NCBI GenBank assembly: GCA_025360525.1
Contig: JANYCA010000137.1
Coordinates: 1-64,000, forward strand
Source: Chitinophagaceae bacterium
GTDB taxonomy: Bacteria; Bacteroidota; Bacteroidia; Chitinophagales; Chitinophagaceae
Reading direction: 5' to 3'
DNA length: 64,000 nt
Made by a program: the position numbers and the translations under genes
Notes under the pieces: model-generated
Database searches by the model: none
The model's input: the letters and a program-made list of their open reading frames with translations, nothing else
Told to the model about the DNA's origin: nothing
Shown: positions 36,965 through 46,444 of the stretch, in pieces
Numbering within the stretch: position 1 is the first letter of the stretch
Layout: every line of letters begins with the position of its first letter

Positions 36965-39670
36965 TTATTGTGATACGATAGAAACTTTCTCTATCACCTG
37001 CCTTTTTCCCGAAGTCAATTTAATAAAATAAATACCAGCTTTAAGCCTTTCATTGCCTGTATTAAAAACATAATGATAAATACCACTATTCTTTATTTGA
37101 TCGATGAGTGATTTAATTCTTTTTCCGGCAACGTCGTAAATTTCGAGGATAACCCTGTCGGTTGCAGGAATAATATATTCAACTCTGGCTTGATTTGTGA
37201 GCGGGTTAGGGAAAATTTTCATACCTAAGCTTTCAGTGCTTAAATTAGTCAGCGGCTCATTTATATTATTGGCTGCCCTTGCAAAAGTTACAGTTACATT
37301 AAAAGTGTCTGCCAAGCAACTAACAGCATCTTTTACAATATAGGTAGTACTTTGTGTAGGAGAAACTGTGATACCCCTGGTGGTTGCGGCAGTTGTCCAG
37401 CTATAGCTCCCAAGCCATGAAGCCATTAATACAGTTGATGCGCCTTTTACAATTGAAACACTTTTTCTGGTGTTTACGTCCTTTACAATGGTGAACTTAT
37501 CTCTTATAACACCATCCGCACAAACCCATTTTGCATCAAGCCTGTTTGCTTCAACATCTATAACAAAAGACCCGCCAATGGCAATGTTTGAATAATGCAT
37601 TGCAGCATGCGGAAAGGATGCCTGCCCGGTTGTGCTCAATTGCCCGGCCGATCCGGAAACCACGTACACTGCACCGGTATAAGAGGTAGCGGAATTTTTT
37701 GAATAAGGACAGGAAGATGCAGTTCCATCATAGCTTCCACTTGACTTGCTTACATTGTAAGAAGTTGAAAAAGATGCCTCATTGCCATAATAGCCTTTCA
37801 TTAATTTACTTCTTTCGTATCCATGGCTGTGGCCACATAAAATTAAATCTACTTTATATCGCTCCAGTATTTTAATAAAATTTTGCCGGATTTTTACAAG
37901 GTCACTTTCAGTATCTGAATTGTGTGAACTCATGGTGTACGGTGGATGATGCCAGTACACAATTGTCCATTTTTGCTTGTTGGCTGCAAGGTCTTTTTTC
38001 AACCAAAGTACCTGTGGGCCAAGTGTGTCATACAGTTTATACGTATTAACATCTTTGCCGTAAGAATCTAAAGATATACAATGAATGTTGGCGTAATTAT
38101 AGGAATAGTAAGCTTCGGAATTAGAAGCAACCCCACCAGTTTGGGCTCCTGTGGGTAGCGTAAAAATATTAAAGTAAGGAACCGCATGCGTATTTGCATT
38201 TGTTGCATTATTATCATAATCATGGTTACCAGGAGCTGGCCATAATACTGTTTGCTTCAGCATTTTTGTATTGTAAATATCAAAAAACTTTGTTTGATAT
38301 TCACTGTCGAGGCCACCACTGTATGCATTATCACCCAGAAGCATCCAAATATCGGTATATCCTGTTCCTAAAAATTTTATGTACTGATCTCTTACGTTTA
38401 ACTGGTTGGTAGATTTATTCCCGCAATCACCGGTTACCCAAATTCGTGTTTTCTTTTCAGTGCCTACAACTGGTGCTGTAACAAAAAAATTACTTGAATC
38501 ACCCTGTAGTTTTTGAGTAGATGAACCGATAGCATAGAAATATTTTGTATTAGCAGAGAGACCGCTTAATTGCATTTCATGATCGATAACTCCTGAAGCA
38601 TTGTTAACATTTAGCGTTAAGCTGGTAGCCGATAAGCCATAACTTACTTTTGAATTGGTGGCAGCGGCAGATCTCCATCGGACTACAACACTATTGGGTG
38701 TACCCATTTGCAGATATGGCCCTCTTAGAAGAGTAGTTGTTACATTGGTAGCTACTGCTGCTATCAAAAAATTCCAAGTAGTTGCATTGGTAATTCCAGC
38801 AAAATTATTATTCGACAAGTCTTTAAAAACGCCGGCAGCCATTTCAATATTTTCAGCAGCACTATAATTAAAATTTGCCGGATCAATAGTTACCACCTTA
38901 CCCGTAACAGTTACTGCCGCCGAAGTAACAGCTATTGTCTGGGTAATTACTCCCCCTTCTTTTACAATAATATTTCCTGCCCCCTTTTGAATATTTTCGT
39001 TGAAAGTTATAGTGAGATTATTACTAGTAGAAATATTTATTGCGTTATCCGCAGGTAAGTAAGAAGCGACAAGCGGGGCGGTAACATCTACTGTTGCATT
39101 GGCCTTTAACTCAAGATCAAAACTGATATCGGAACTGCTTGGTCCAATTTGGTGAATTTCAACCTGTATTACATTTGTACCGGAAATCAATGATCCGGCA
39201 GGCAAACTAGCTGTTTGCCAAACATTGCCATCGTCACCACAATTTGTTGCTGCAAGTGTATTATAGGCAATTGTCCCTGCAGGCATGTTGTTTCTATAAC
39301 GTTCTATTCCGTTTATGTAAACTACCACGCCATCATCCCTTTTTACTTGCAGATTGTAACTACTGTAAAGGGAAGCATTTGATATTGAAATCGCTTTCCT
39401 GAAATAAGTGGTTACATACTTTGCAGAGGAACTGGACCCAAATTTTACAAATGTTGTTTCGTCACCATCGCCATAACCTAGCTGTGCGTTACCAGATGCC
39501 CAGGCGGCATCACTAAAAGCAGCCCCAATCCATCCTAGTCCTTGATTGGAGCCATTATCAAGATACTTCCATGTAGCGCCTGCAGAAACTAAAGATGTTT
39601 GTGCAAAAGCAGCTGATACAATAAAAATGGGCAAAATAAAAGTAAATAAATTCTTGTAAAGGTTTTTCAT
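36965..39670 (-). CDS. T9SS purple-acid-phosphatase-like metallophosphoesterase
   Basis: A 901-aa secreted protein. The signal peptide ends AFA|QT. An N-terminal beta-sandwich (about 25-190) precedes an SbsA-like Ig domain (about 193-300; ISTSNNLTITFNENIQKGAGNI), a purple-acid-phosphatase fibronectin-like domain (about 305-395; RGPYLQMGTPNSVVVRW) and the metallophosphoesterase domain (about 405-690). Metal ligands are visible in GDCGN (Asp415), GDNAYSGG, GNHDYD, HHPPY and GHSHG (His614, His616). The C-terminal T9SS type A domain has IFPNPLTNQARVEY. It likely hydrolyses phosphate esters outside the cell. A sigma-54-like element is 280 nt upstream. Confidence 0.9.
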   Translation of the reverse strand: MKNLYKNLFTFILPIFIVSAAFAQTSLVSAGATWKYLDNGSNQGLGWIGAAFSDAAWASGNAQLGYGDGDETTFVKFGSSSSAKYVTTYFRKAISISNASLYSSYNLQVKRDDGVVVYINGIERYRNNMPAGTIAYNTLAATNCGDDGNVWQTASLPAGSLISGTNVIQVEIHQIGPSSSDISFDLELKANATVDVTAPLVASYLPADNAINISTSNNLTITFNENIQKGAGNIIVKEGGVITQTIAVTSAAVTVTGKVVTIDPANFNYSAAENIEMAAGVFKDLSNNNFAGITNATTWNFLIAAVATNVTTTLLRGPYLQMGTPNSVVVRWRSAAATNSKVSYGLSATSLTLNVNNASGVIDHEMQLSGLSANTKYFYAIGSSTQKLQGDSSNFFVTAPVVGTEKKTRIWVTGDCGNKSTNQLNVRDQYIKFLGTGYTDIWMLLGDNAYSGGLDSEYQTKFFDIYNTKMLKQTVLWPAPGNHDYDNNATNANTHAVPYFNIFTLPTGAQTGGVASNSEAYYSYNYANIHCISLDSYGKDVNTYKLYDTLGPQVLWLKKDLAANKQKWTIVYWHHPPYTMSSHNSDTESDLVKIRQNFIKILERYKVDLILCGHSHGYERSKLMKGYYGNEASFSTSYNVSKSSGSYDGTASSCPYSKNSATSYTGAVYVVSGSAGQLSTTGQASFPHAAMHYSNIAIGGSFVIDVEANRLDAKWVCADGVIRDKFTIVKDVNTRKSVSIVKGASTVLMASWLGSYSWTTAATTRGITVSPTQSTTYIVKDAVSCLADTFNVTVTFARAANNINEPLTNLSTESLGMKIFPNPLTNQARVEYIIPATDRVILEIYDVAGKRIKSLIDQIKNSGIYHYVFNTGNERLKAGIYFIKLTSGKRQVIEKVSIVSQ

Positions 39671-40146
39671 ATAAAATGGATATTAAATAAATTATCTGTT
39701 GCCTGATAAATCAATCTGGCAAATAAAAATGGCGTCGGTATGATAAAGGTTTATAAAAGGAAAGGCTGTAGGATGATCTTAATAAATTTCAGTATTACTG
39801 GTAGTAAGCTAAAATTGAAAAAATAAAAAAATTAGAGGTTGGTTTTTACAATGGCGAATCAGCCCAGTTACATATAATTTAATTTCCTGTCTTTCGGTTT
39901 GACTAATCCATAAAAAAAATCCCGTTATAACTTTGTAATTGATAAAATACCAACAATTATGCCAATCAAAGTTGAAACAGGTACTAAGTAAATTGTTCTC
40001 CTATTTTAAAATTGTAAATCAGAAATCAGGATATTATGCAGGTTGCAAATTTTCAATAACACTGCAGTCTTTTGCATTTTACATGTAAAGAAAAATTTCT
40101 CCGGCAATAATTTGCCACATGCGAAGGCTGAATTAATGTTGAATAT
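39671..40146 (-). promoter_or_regulatory. Upstream region of the phosphatase-like gene
   Basis: A 476-bp AT-rich region between two minus-strand genes. It holds the sigma-54-like element at 39951-39964 and a leader of about 280 nt. No ORF, tRNA or strong hairpin was recognised. Confidence 0.4.
39951..39964 (-). promoter_or_regulatory. Sigma-54-like -24/-12 element before the phosphatase-like T9SS gene
   Basis: On the minus strand the sequence is TGGCATAATTGTTGG. It keeps TGGCAT, a 5-nt spacer and TTG, the same spacing as in the three beta-helix genes, and lies 280 nt before the start codon. The spacer differs, so it is not simply a copy of the duplicated control region. Confidence 0.48.
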
Positions 40147-40842
40147 TTACTTTACCTGACTAAATGCATTAAGATACAATTCAATGTAAGCCTGCTTTAA
40201 TTTTGCCTTGTATTGCATACTATACCGTGGATGGGGTAATGCTACAATCTCTTTAAAATACTTTTTTTCATCATTTAGCACCCGTAGAAATTTTTCATTT
40301 TTACCCATCCCTAAACAAAATACCAAATCCCTTTCAATGCCAAATTCTAATTGCGTTTGAATACTTTGCTTTATAAAATCTTGTACAGCTTTTGTAAGTG
40401 CATTACTATCGTAATAATTGTAATTAACCGTCTTATTTTTTTTGCTGATAGATGTAAAGCCAAGCGGACAAATAGAATTAATATAGAATTTTTTATAAAA
40501 AGCTTCAGGCCCACCAAAGGCATCTATTACCTCATATACAAATACGGAGGAAGGCTCATGCGCTAATTCGCCTTGATAAAGCAGACCGCATTTATCGATC
40601 AATCTTTTGGGATCAGTAAAGGGAATTCCCGTAAGACCTGCACCAAATCTACCGGGGTTTATCCCCAAAATTAAATGCCTTGAATTATTGTCGCTATAAT
40701 ATTTATTATAAAATGCAGCGGCAGTGGTAATAATATTTTTATCATCTTTAAAAGGATTCATAATAGAAATGCCAATAGGCAGTTCTCCTTTAAACAAAAG
40801 GTTTTTATTGAAGGCATTAACTTTATCTGCAAAATTCTTCAT
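40147..40842 (-). CDS. SMUG2-type uracil-DNA glycosylase (DUF4918 family)
   Basis: A 231-aa cytoplasmic protein of the uracil-DNA glycosylase superfamily, SMUG2/DUF4918 branch. The active-site loop is LILGINPGRFGAGLTGIPF (about 57-75), followed by the YINSICPLGF strand and the DNA-intercalation motif LPHPRYSMQYK near residue 203. Members remove uracil and some damaged bases from DNA to start base excision repair. The length is normal and there are no repair genes next to it. Single gene; 317 bp of AT-rich DNA separates it from the divergent SGNH-like gene. Confidence 0.85.
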   Translation of the reverse strand: MKNFADKVNAFNKNLLFKGELPIGISIMNPFKDDKNIITTAAAFYNKYYSDNNSRHLILGINPGRFGAGLTGIPFTDPKRLIDKCGLLYQGELAHEPSSVFVYEVIDAFGGPEAFYKKFYINSICPLGFTSISKKNKTVNYNYYDSNALTKAVQDFIKQSIQTQLEFGIERDLVFCLGMGKNEKFLRVLNDEKKYFKEIVALPHPRYSMQYKAKLKQAYIELYLNAFSQVK

Positions 40843-41159
40843 CTTAATATTTTTTTTTTACAACTTATAATTGTTTTTCCAATTAATTTAATTCATATTT
40901 ATTTACTGGAAATTAATTATTCGTTGAATAACCCTACTCAAAATATAAATCTTAAACCATTTGTTTATTTGGAGTAAAACACAAAATAAATAAAATAAAC
41001 AAAATGCTTCGATTTCTTAATAATCCTCTATATTTAAATTTTATTACTATAAATTATAATCTGCTTTTAATCTTAATCCAAACTTATAGAAAGCTTAAGC
41101 TGTTTAACCACCCCCTGTAATAACTACTTCATTTTTTTAACTCTTAAAACCTACTGCTT
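40843..41159. other. Divergent AT-rich intergenic region
   Basis: 317 bp, strongly AT-rich, between divergent genes at 40842 and 41160. It must hold both promoters, but no element stood out above background and no RNA gene was seen. Confidence 0.35.
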
Positions 41160-42197
41160 ATGCCAGCATCTTCGCTTGCAAAATCAGCCATTTTTGCGGC
41201 TGTACTTGTAATTATTTCTATTATTTTATGGGAGCTTTTCTTACGTAGCAAAGGTTTTGAAATCACTTATAATGACGATCCCTCTTTGTGGACCAATAAA
41301 AGAGATATGGTGTACGAACCAGCAGATAAGGCCACCGTGTTTATTGGTTCAAGTCGTATTAAATTCGATCTTGACATTCCCACCTGGGAAGGTATAACAG
41401 GCAACCACGCTATACAGTTGGCTTGTGTTGGCAGCAATCCGGTACCCATTCTTGAAAATCTTGCAGCAGATAATAATTTTAAAGGGCGGCTGGTAGTGGA
41501 TGTTACAGAAGGTTTATTTTTTGACAAAAGTGCGGATCAAAGGCCAAGGGATAATATGAAATATTACACAGAACGTACTCCTTCGCAGAGGGCTAGCTTT
41601 TATGTAAATCAGCTGCTGGAATCGCAATTTGTTATGCTTGATAAAGAATGGCTGTCTCTTGGCGCAATGATGGATAAGCTACCTGTAAATAACAGGCCAG
41701 GTGTATATAAGTTTGGAGGTTTTCCGGCAGGCTTTGGCCGGGTAAATTTTAACCGGCAAGAGTACATGACAGATAAATTTTCAAGTGATACTGTTATGCA
41801 AAATATAGTCAAGAATATTTGGGTAGCCTGTATTAAGGCAAGCAAAGAACCTCCTCCAACAGGAGCAATGGTAGATACAATGATTATGTCGGTAAAAATA
41901 GCTGTAGATAAAATACAAGCAAGGGGAGGGCAGGTTTTTTTTATAAGAACTCCATCTAGTGGCGGAGCTAAAATAGGCGAAACAATGTTTTTTCCCAGAG
42001 AAAAATATTGGGATAAGCTGTTAGCTGTTACAAAATGCCCTGGTTTACATTATGAAGATTACCCGGCTATCGATCATTTTATTTGTCCGGAAAATTCGCA
42101 TTTGAGCTTAACTGATGCTAAAACATTTACCATCAATTTTATTAAAATATTAAGCGAAGAAAAAGGCTGGAAGTTTCCTAAACCAATTGCACTTTAA
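41160..42197 (+). CDS. SGNH-hydrolase-like membrane-anchored protein partnered with an MBOAT enzyme
   Basis: A 345-aa protein with one N-terminal membrane helix (about 8-27) and an extracytoplasmic domain. VFIGSSRIKFDLD (60-72) resembles SGNH block I with a GSSR form of the GDS motif. The C-terminal ENSHLSLTDAKTFT resembles the block V region with its His, and an acidic residue lies before it in YPAIDHF. Such proteins often act with MBOAT acyltransferases to move acetyl groups onto exopolysaccharide outside the membrane (as AlgJ/AlgX with AlgI). The MBOAT gene follows after 110 bp. Family assignment is moderate; catalysis is not proven. Confidence 0.68.
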   Translation: MPASSLAKSAIFAAVLVIISIILWELFLRSKGFEITYNDDPSLWTNKRDMVYEPADKATVFIGSSRIKFDLDIPTWEGITGNHAIQLACVGSNPVPILENLAADNNFKGRLVVDVTEGLFFDKSADQRPRDNMKYYTERTPSQRASFYVNQLLESQFVMLDKEWLSLGAMMDKLPVNNRPGVYKFGGFPAGFGRVNFNRQEYMTDKFSSDTVMQNIVKNIWVACIKASKEPPPTGAMVDTMIMSVKIAVDKIQARGGQVFFIRTPSSGGAKIGETMFFPREKYWDKLLAVTKCPGLHYEDYPAIDHFICPENSHLSLTDAKTFTINFIKILSEEKGWKFPKPIAL

Positions 42198-42307
42198 ATT
42201 AATTATTGCTTTTTTATAATTCATTTGCTTAAGCATCTCAACAAAAATTTTTATTTCTTACCAGTATTCTTTACCCATTTAATAACTTAACATCAAACTC
42301 CTGCATT

Positions 42308-43789
42308 ATGGTTTTCAACTCATACACTTTCATCGTATTTTTTATACTGATATTAATCCTGCACAATCTGCCCTTTAGCTGGAAAACAAAAAAGATCAAT
42401 CTATTACTCGCCAGTTATGTTTTTTATGCTGCATGGAATCCACCTTTTATTTTACTGTTGTGGTTATCTACTGTGGTAGACTTTTTTGTTGGCCGGGCGC
42501 TTTATACCCAGGATAATGTAGCAAAAAAAAGACTGTTGCTGGTAGTAAGTTTAATCGGCAACCTGGGCATGCTTTGCTTTTTTAAATATGGCACATTCGT
42601 ACTGGATAATTTTGTAACGCTGGTGAACGCAATGGGTGTTAATTATCACCCCGCTAGACCCAATATTATTTTACCCGCTGGTATTTCCTTCTATACATTT
42701 ACCACACTTTGTTACACGATAGATATGTATAAAAGAAAGAGCGAGCCGGTAAAATCAATGCTGGATTTCTCATTGTTTGTTACCTTTTTCCCACATTTGG
42801 TGGCAGGCCCCATTGTTCGTCCGCCGCAATTAGTTCCACAATTTGAAACAGAACATAAAGCAACGCAAAACCAATTACTACAGGGTTTGTTTTTGATGAC
42901 ACTCGGCTTGTTTATGAAAGTAGTATTGGCAGACAGTATGCTGAGTGCCACAGCCAACACTGTTTTTGGGTCTGAAGGCAAACTGCTTGCGTTGGATGCC
43001 TGGATGGGTGTATTGGCTTTTTCCGGACAAATATTTTTTGACTTTGCAGGGTACTCTACCTGTGCAATAGGTGTGGCAATGACGCTTGGTTTTGTATTAC
43101 CGCAAAACTTCTTTTATCCCTATGCAGCCATTGGTTTTTCAGATTTCTGGCGAAGGTGGCACATCACTTTATCTGCCTGGCTCAGAGATTATTTATATAT
43201 CCCGTTGGGTGGTAACAGAAACGGAAAAGTGAGAACTTATATTAACTTAATGATCACCATGCTGCTGGGTGGCTTATGGCATGGTGCTAACTGGACGTTT
43301 GTGGTATGGGGCGGTCTGCATGGATTCTATTTATGGGTAGAAAAAGTCATCGCAGATTACAGGCACGATAAAGTAGCTGCTATTGAAACAACAGCTTCCG
43401 AAGAAGTGGGCGTGCTGGGACCGGTGCCCGAAACATTTAAACCTAAAAATTTCAGGAACTTTTCTATTGCATTATTTACTTTTTTCCTGATAAATGTTAC
43501 CTGGGTTTTCTTTAGAGCCAACACTTTTACCAAGGCATGGTACCTGTTAAAATCGATGTTTGGGTTTATGGCAAAGGAGGCTCCCATGCTTACCACTTTA
43601 TCTATCATTAAAGTGTCTGTAATAGTAACCTGTATGGTAATAGCACACTGGGTGATGAGAAATACAAAAGTGCTTGACGTGGTTCCTAAACTTAGCTGGT
43701 GGCTTTTGGGAACAGTTTGGACGGTGATGTTATTGCTGATTATATTAAGCCAGGAAAGCAGCAGCTCATTTATATATTTTCAGTTTTAA
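42308..43789 (+). CDS. MBOAT family O-acyltransferase (AlgI-like)
   Basis: A 493-aa polytopic membrane O-acyltransferase. Typical motifs are NLPFSWKTKKINLLLASYVFYA-type N-terminus, AGISFYTFTTLCYTIDMYK, FFPHLVAGPIVR, FSDFWRRWHITLSAWLRDYLYIPLGG, and GGLWHGANWTFVVWGGLHG with the catalytic His325. AlgI/DltB-like enzymes carry acyl groups across the membrane for O-acylation of exopolysaccharide or teichoic acids; in a Bacteroidota the acceptor would be a surface glycan. The upstream SGNH-like gene is the probable partner. No polysaccharide synthesis genes are in reach, so the pair may serve a polymer made elsewhere. Confidence 0.93.
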   Translation: MVFNSYTFIVFFILILILHNLPFSWKTKKINLLLASYVFYAAWNPPFILLLWLSTVVDFFVGRALYTQDNVAKKRLLLVVSLIGNLGMLCFFKYGTFVLDNFVTLVNAMGVNYHPARPNIILPAGISFYTFTTLCYTIDMYKRKSEPVKSMLDFSLFVTFFPHLVAGPIVRPPQLVPQFETEHKATQNQLLQGLFLMTLGLFMKVVLADSMLSATANTVFGSEGKLLALDAWMGVLAFSGQIFFDFAGYSTCAIGVAMTLGFVLPQNFFYPYAAIGFSDFWRRWHITLSAWLRDYLYIPLGGNRNGKVRTYINLMITMLLGGLWHGANWTFVVWGGLHGFYLWVEKVIADYRHDKVAAIETTASEEVGVLGPVPETFKPKNFRNFSIALFTFFLINVTWVFFRANTFTKAWYLLKSMFGFMAKEAPMLTTLSIIKVSVIVTCMVIAHWVMRNTKVLDVVPKLSWWLLGTVWTVMLLLIILSQESSSSFIYFQF

Positions 43790-43880
43790 CCGCAGAGAAC
43801 ATGAGTTGACAAAGGTTGCGTAGAGATTTGTATTTGCCCTCTGCGTAAACTTCATTTACTCCGGCACTCTGCGATTGATG
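43786..43880. repeat. Degenerate CGCAGAG/CTCTGCG intergenic palindrome
   Basis: TTAACCGCAGAGAAC (43786-43800, overlapping the MBOAT stop codon) pairs in principle with CTCTGCGTAAAC (43839-43850) and with a second CTCTGCGATT (43867-43876). It resembles a common bacterial intergenic repeat built of CGCAGAG and CTCTGCG words, here partly decayed. It may act as a terminator for the convergent genes. Confidence 0.55.
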
Positions 43881-43961
43881 GCTAGCATAATGCCTGGCTA
43901 ACTCGGCTTTATTGAAAAGATAAGTCGCCAGGTATTAAACTGATAATGTAAGGTAATAGAT

Positions 43962-44348
43962 TTAGCTGTTTATTGTAGCAGTGTCTACCGCCTGAAAGAA
44001 AGATACGAGCTTTTCATTTTTCACTGTCCAAACATGAGTTGCGTTTGCCTTAAAGGCATTACCTGTTGCTTTATTTGTACCCTGGTAATAACCTACCATA
44101 ACTACCTTGTCATCTACACCAAATACTTCATTTGCTGCAATATTAAAACCATCAAAGTGAACAGGCAGCTGCATAAATACGTCGCTTACAATTTCATTAA
44201 TTCCGGATGAAATACCATCTCCTTTTACATAGGGCATTCCCTTGCATTCGTGCCATTCTATGGCTGGGTCAAAATGTTCTAATACAGCAGGCACATTTCC
44301 TGTAGCAAAAAGAGCATACAACTGCTTAACCAAATCTACGTTTGTCAT
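43962..44348 (-). CDS. NTF2-like/SnoaL-type protein
   Basis: A 128-aa cytoplasmic protein with the cone-shaped NTF2-like fold: LVKQLYALFATGNVPAVLEHFDPAIEWHE at the start, then GYYQGTNKATGNAFKANATHVWTVKNEKLVSFFQAVD. Related SnoaL-type proteins are enzymes or ligand binders, with function not predictable from sequence. The start at 44348 (MTNVDL) gives the standard fold; the 29 extra residues of the longer frame are hydrophobic and AT-rich and do not fit the family. DoxX lies upstream on the same strand with a gap of 187 bp. Confidence 0.8.
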   Translation of the reverse strand: MTNVDLVKQLYALFATGNVPAVLEHFDPAIEWHECKGMPYVKGDGISSGINEIVSDVFMQLPVHFDGFNIAANEVFGVDDKVVMVGYYQGTNKATGNAFKANATHVWTVKNEKLVSFFQAVDTATINS

Positions 44349-44535
44349 GATGATGTTTTTTATGGTGATTAAAATATTTACTAAGTAAATCAACGGCTTT
44401 AAAATCCGTGTTAAAACAACAGTGATATAATTCATTATCTACCTACAACAAATAAAATTATCAAAACAAAAAATCAATTCTTTTGCCGTGGTTTTCCTGA
44501 GATTTATCTTCCTGATAAAAAACCAAGCACTATGT

Positions 44536-44961
44536 TTAATGCTCCTTTTTTCTCCATTTAGTCCAGGCCCCTGTACTCCATAACGCCCACAAGATTAGCA
44601 CTGGTTGAAACAGTAAACGTATCCATCGCTGTGCATCTGAGTTTAAACCAAAAGCATCTCTGTGCTCAACCAATTGCGCAATATTTCCGGGAAAAACCGC
44701 CACAAAAAAAGCTCCAACTACCCATCCCACCATAGTGCGGTATTTTGATAAAAAGAGTAAAGATGCGCCTAATGTTATTTCAACAATTCCCGACAAAACA
44801 ACTACTAAATCGGGTTCTATTGGCAACCAGGGCGGTACTTGTGCCAAAAACTCCTGCCGCTGAAAAGTGAGATGACCGATACCGGCCAATGAAAGAAAAA
44901 GGCCGAGAATGATGCGGCCAGCTGTTTGAGCTTTGCTTATTTTATTAATTTCATTACTCAT
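44536..44961 (-). CDS. DoxX family membrane protein
   Basis: A 141-aa protein with four membrane helices: RIILGLFLSLAGIGHL, LVVVLSGIVEITLGASLLF, GWVVGAFFVAVFPG and LFQPVLILWALWSTGAW. The order matches DoxX/DoxD-like proteins, some of which act in thiosulfate:quinone oxidation or in membrane redox protection, while most have unknown roles. HLTFQRQEFLAQVPPWLP after helix 1 is typical of the subfamily. Likely in the same transcriptional direction as NTF2-like and acyltransferase genes, but spacing (187 and 78 bp) does not prove an operon. Confidence 0.83.
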   Translation of the reverse strand: MSNEINKISKAQTAGRIILGLFLSLAGIGHLTFQRQEFLAQVPPWLPIEPDLVVVLSGIVEITLGASLLFLSKYRTMVGWVVGAFFVAVFPGNIAQLVEHRDAFGLNSDAQRWIRLLFQPVLILWALWSTGAWTKWRKKEH

Positions 44962-45039
44962 TTAAGGTTGCTTTAGCTATTGATCAATCTATAATACTGC
45001 GTAAAAAATTGAGCACCTTTTTTATGGTAGTTAAACATA

Positions 45040-46170
45040 TCATGCCCTCTTTGCCAAAAACTTTTTCTGCAGCCAATTGCGAACCGGTTCGTCATACAGT
45101 TTGAGGCAAGCATAAGCCACGATGATGCTGGCAATGAATAGAATCAAGCCCATAAAAATACCTTTCTCAATAGGCACTTTATTGTTTGTTACCCAGCCAA
45201 CGTACGTATAAATCAATGGATAATGGGTTATATAAATTGGGTAAGAAATATCGCCCAGAAATTTGCAGGCCTTTATTGAATATTTTCCGTTAATAGTACC
45301 GCCTGCACCTATAGACACAATCAGTGGAAACAAAAGGATTATACAGAACGATTCATACAAACCGTTCATCCAAACGTGCTCACTGCCACCAATTCTTGGC
45401 ACAGAAAGAATAACAATTATCAGGAGGCTGCATATCCAAAAAGCTCCTTTTAAATGGATAAGCTTACCCATACGGGAAAGCAAAACCCCTGCAAAAAAAG
45501 GATACAACATTCGGGTAAAGCCAATCCGGAGTTGAATATTATCAATAGCCCATCCTCCAATTACATCGCCTTGTGTACCCGTCACTGTATAATGAATCAG
45601 CAGGCAGGCAGTAAGCAACACAAATAACGCCAATACCTTTTTTGAGAATTTACGAACTACTAATGCATACATAATATTTGCAACGTACTCGTAAAAAAGC
45701 GACCATGCCGGTCCGTTCAATGGATGCATTTCCTGCCAGCCACGTATGTCCATTGAAGGAAGTAAGGGTATCAGCGTACACCCAACCAGCATTACCAGCA
45801 GCATCTTCCAAACAGGTGTTTGGGCTATTAGTGAAAACATATCGCAAGACTGAAAATAGAAAAGTGACGCACCTATCAGCGAACCAACTATAACCATCGG
45901 CTGCAGACGAATAAGCCTGCGTTTATAAAAATCCCATTGGGTCATTTTACCCCAACGATCATCATAAGCATATGCCACTACAAAACCGGATAAGAGAAAA
46001 AAGAAATCTACGGCCAGGTAACCATGGTTAATGATTTGCGCAAAGCGGCTACCGCCATTAAAAGTTTCAAAAACATGAAAGGCAACTACCATAAGGGCTG
46101 CCACACCCCGAAGGCCGTCAAGAATTTGGTAATGACTTTTTGATGCCAGGTAATCAGCTGGTTTATTCAT
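45040..46170 (-). CDS. Acyltransferase 3 family membrane protein (OafA/YrhL-like)
   Basis: A complete 376-aa acyltransferase-3. YQILDGLRGVAALMVVAFHVFE carries the family Arg and the catalytic His; FFLLSGFVVAYAY, WDFYKRRLIRLQPM, NGPAWSLFYEYVANIMYA and the late DISYPIYITHYPLIYTY follow in the expected order. About ten membrane helices. It O-acylates an unknown surface glycan or lipid. It is the second member in the window; the first is cut by base 1. The MBOAT enzyme 1.2 kb away serves a similar chemistry with an unrelated fold. Confidence 0.93.
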   Translation of the reverse strand: MNKPADYLASKSHYQILDGLRGVAALMVVAFHVFETFNGGSRFAQIINHGYLAVDFFFLLSGFVVAYAYDDRWGKMTQWDFYKRRLIRLQPMVIVGSLIGASLFYFQSCDMFSLIAQTPVWKMLLVMLVGCTLIPLLPSMDIRGWQEMHPLNGPAWSLFYEYVANIMYALVVRKFSKKVLALFVLLTACLLIHYTVTGTQGDVIGGWAIDNIQLRIGFTRMLYPFFAGVLLSRMGKLIHLKGAFWICSLLIIVILSVPRIGGSEHVWMNGLYESFCIILLFPLIVSIGAGGTINGKYSIKACKFLGDISYPIYITHYPLIYTYVGWVTNNKVPIEKGIFMGLILFIASIIVAYACLKLYDEPVRNWLQKKFLAKRA

Positions 46171-46444
46171 AAGAAATTATTTGTGGGTTAAATTTTGCAA
46201 TCATCTATTTTATACAATCGTTCAACAGCGCTTTAAATGTAGCAACTCCTAATGGCTAAAGAATTGCGCTGTTAAAACTGAAGATAAGAAAGCTTTTATA
46301 AAATGATCCAATAGCCGTTCTGGTAATAGAAAACTTTTCTCGTGATAAGGAGCATATTATTGAACCCGAAGATTTTTGTTAAGGTTCGCAAAAGCTGTTT
46401 TTAGTAAATCAATATATTGTATTTTTAACCTCTAATATAGTTTC

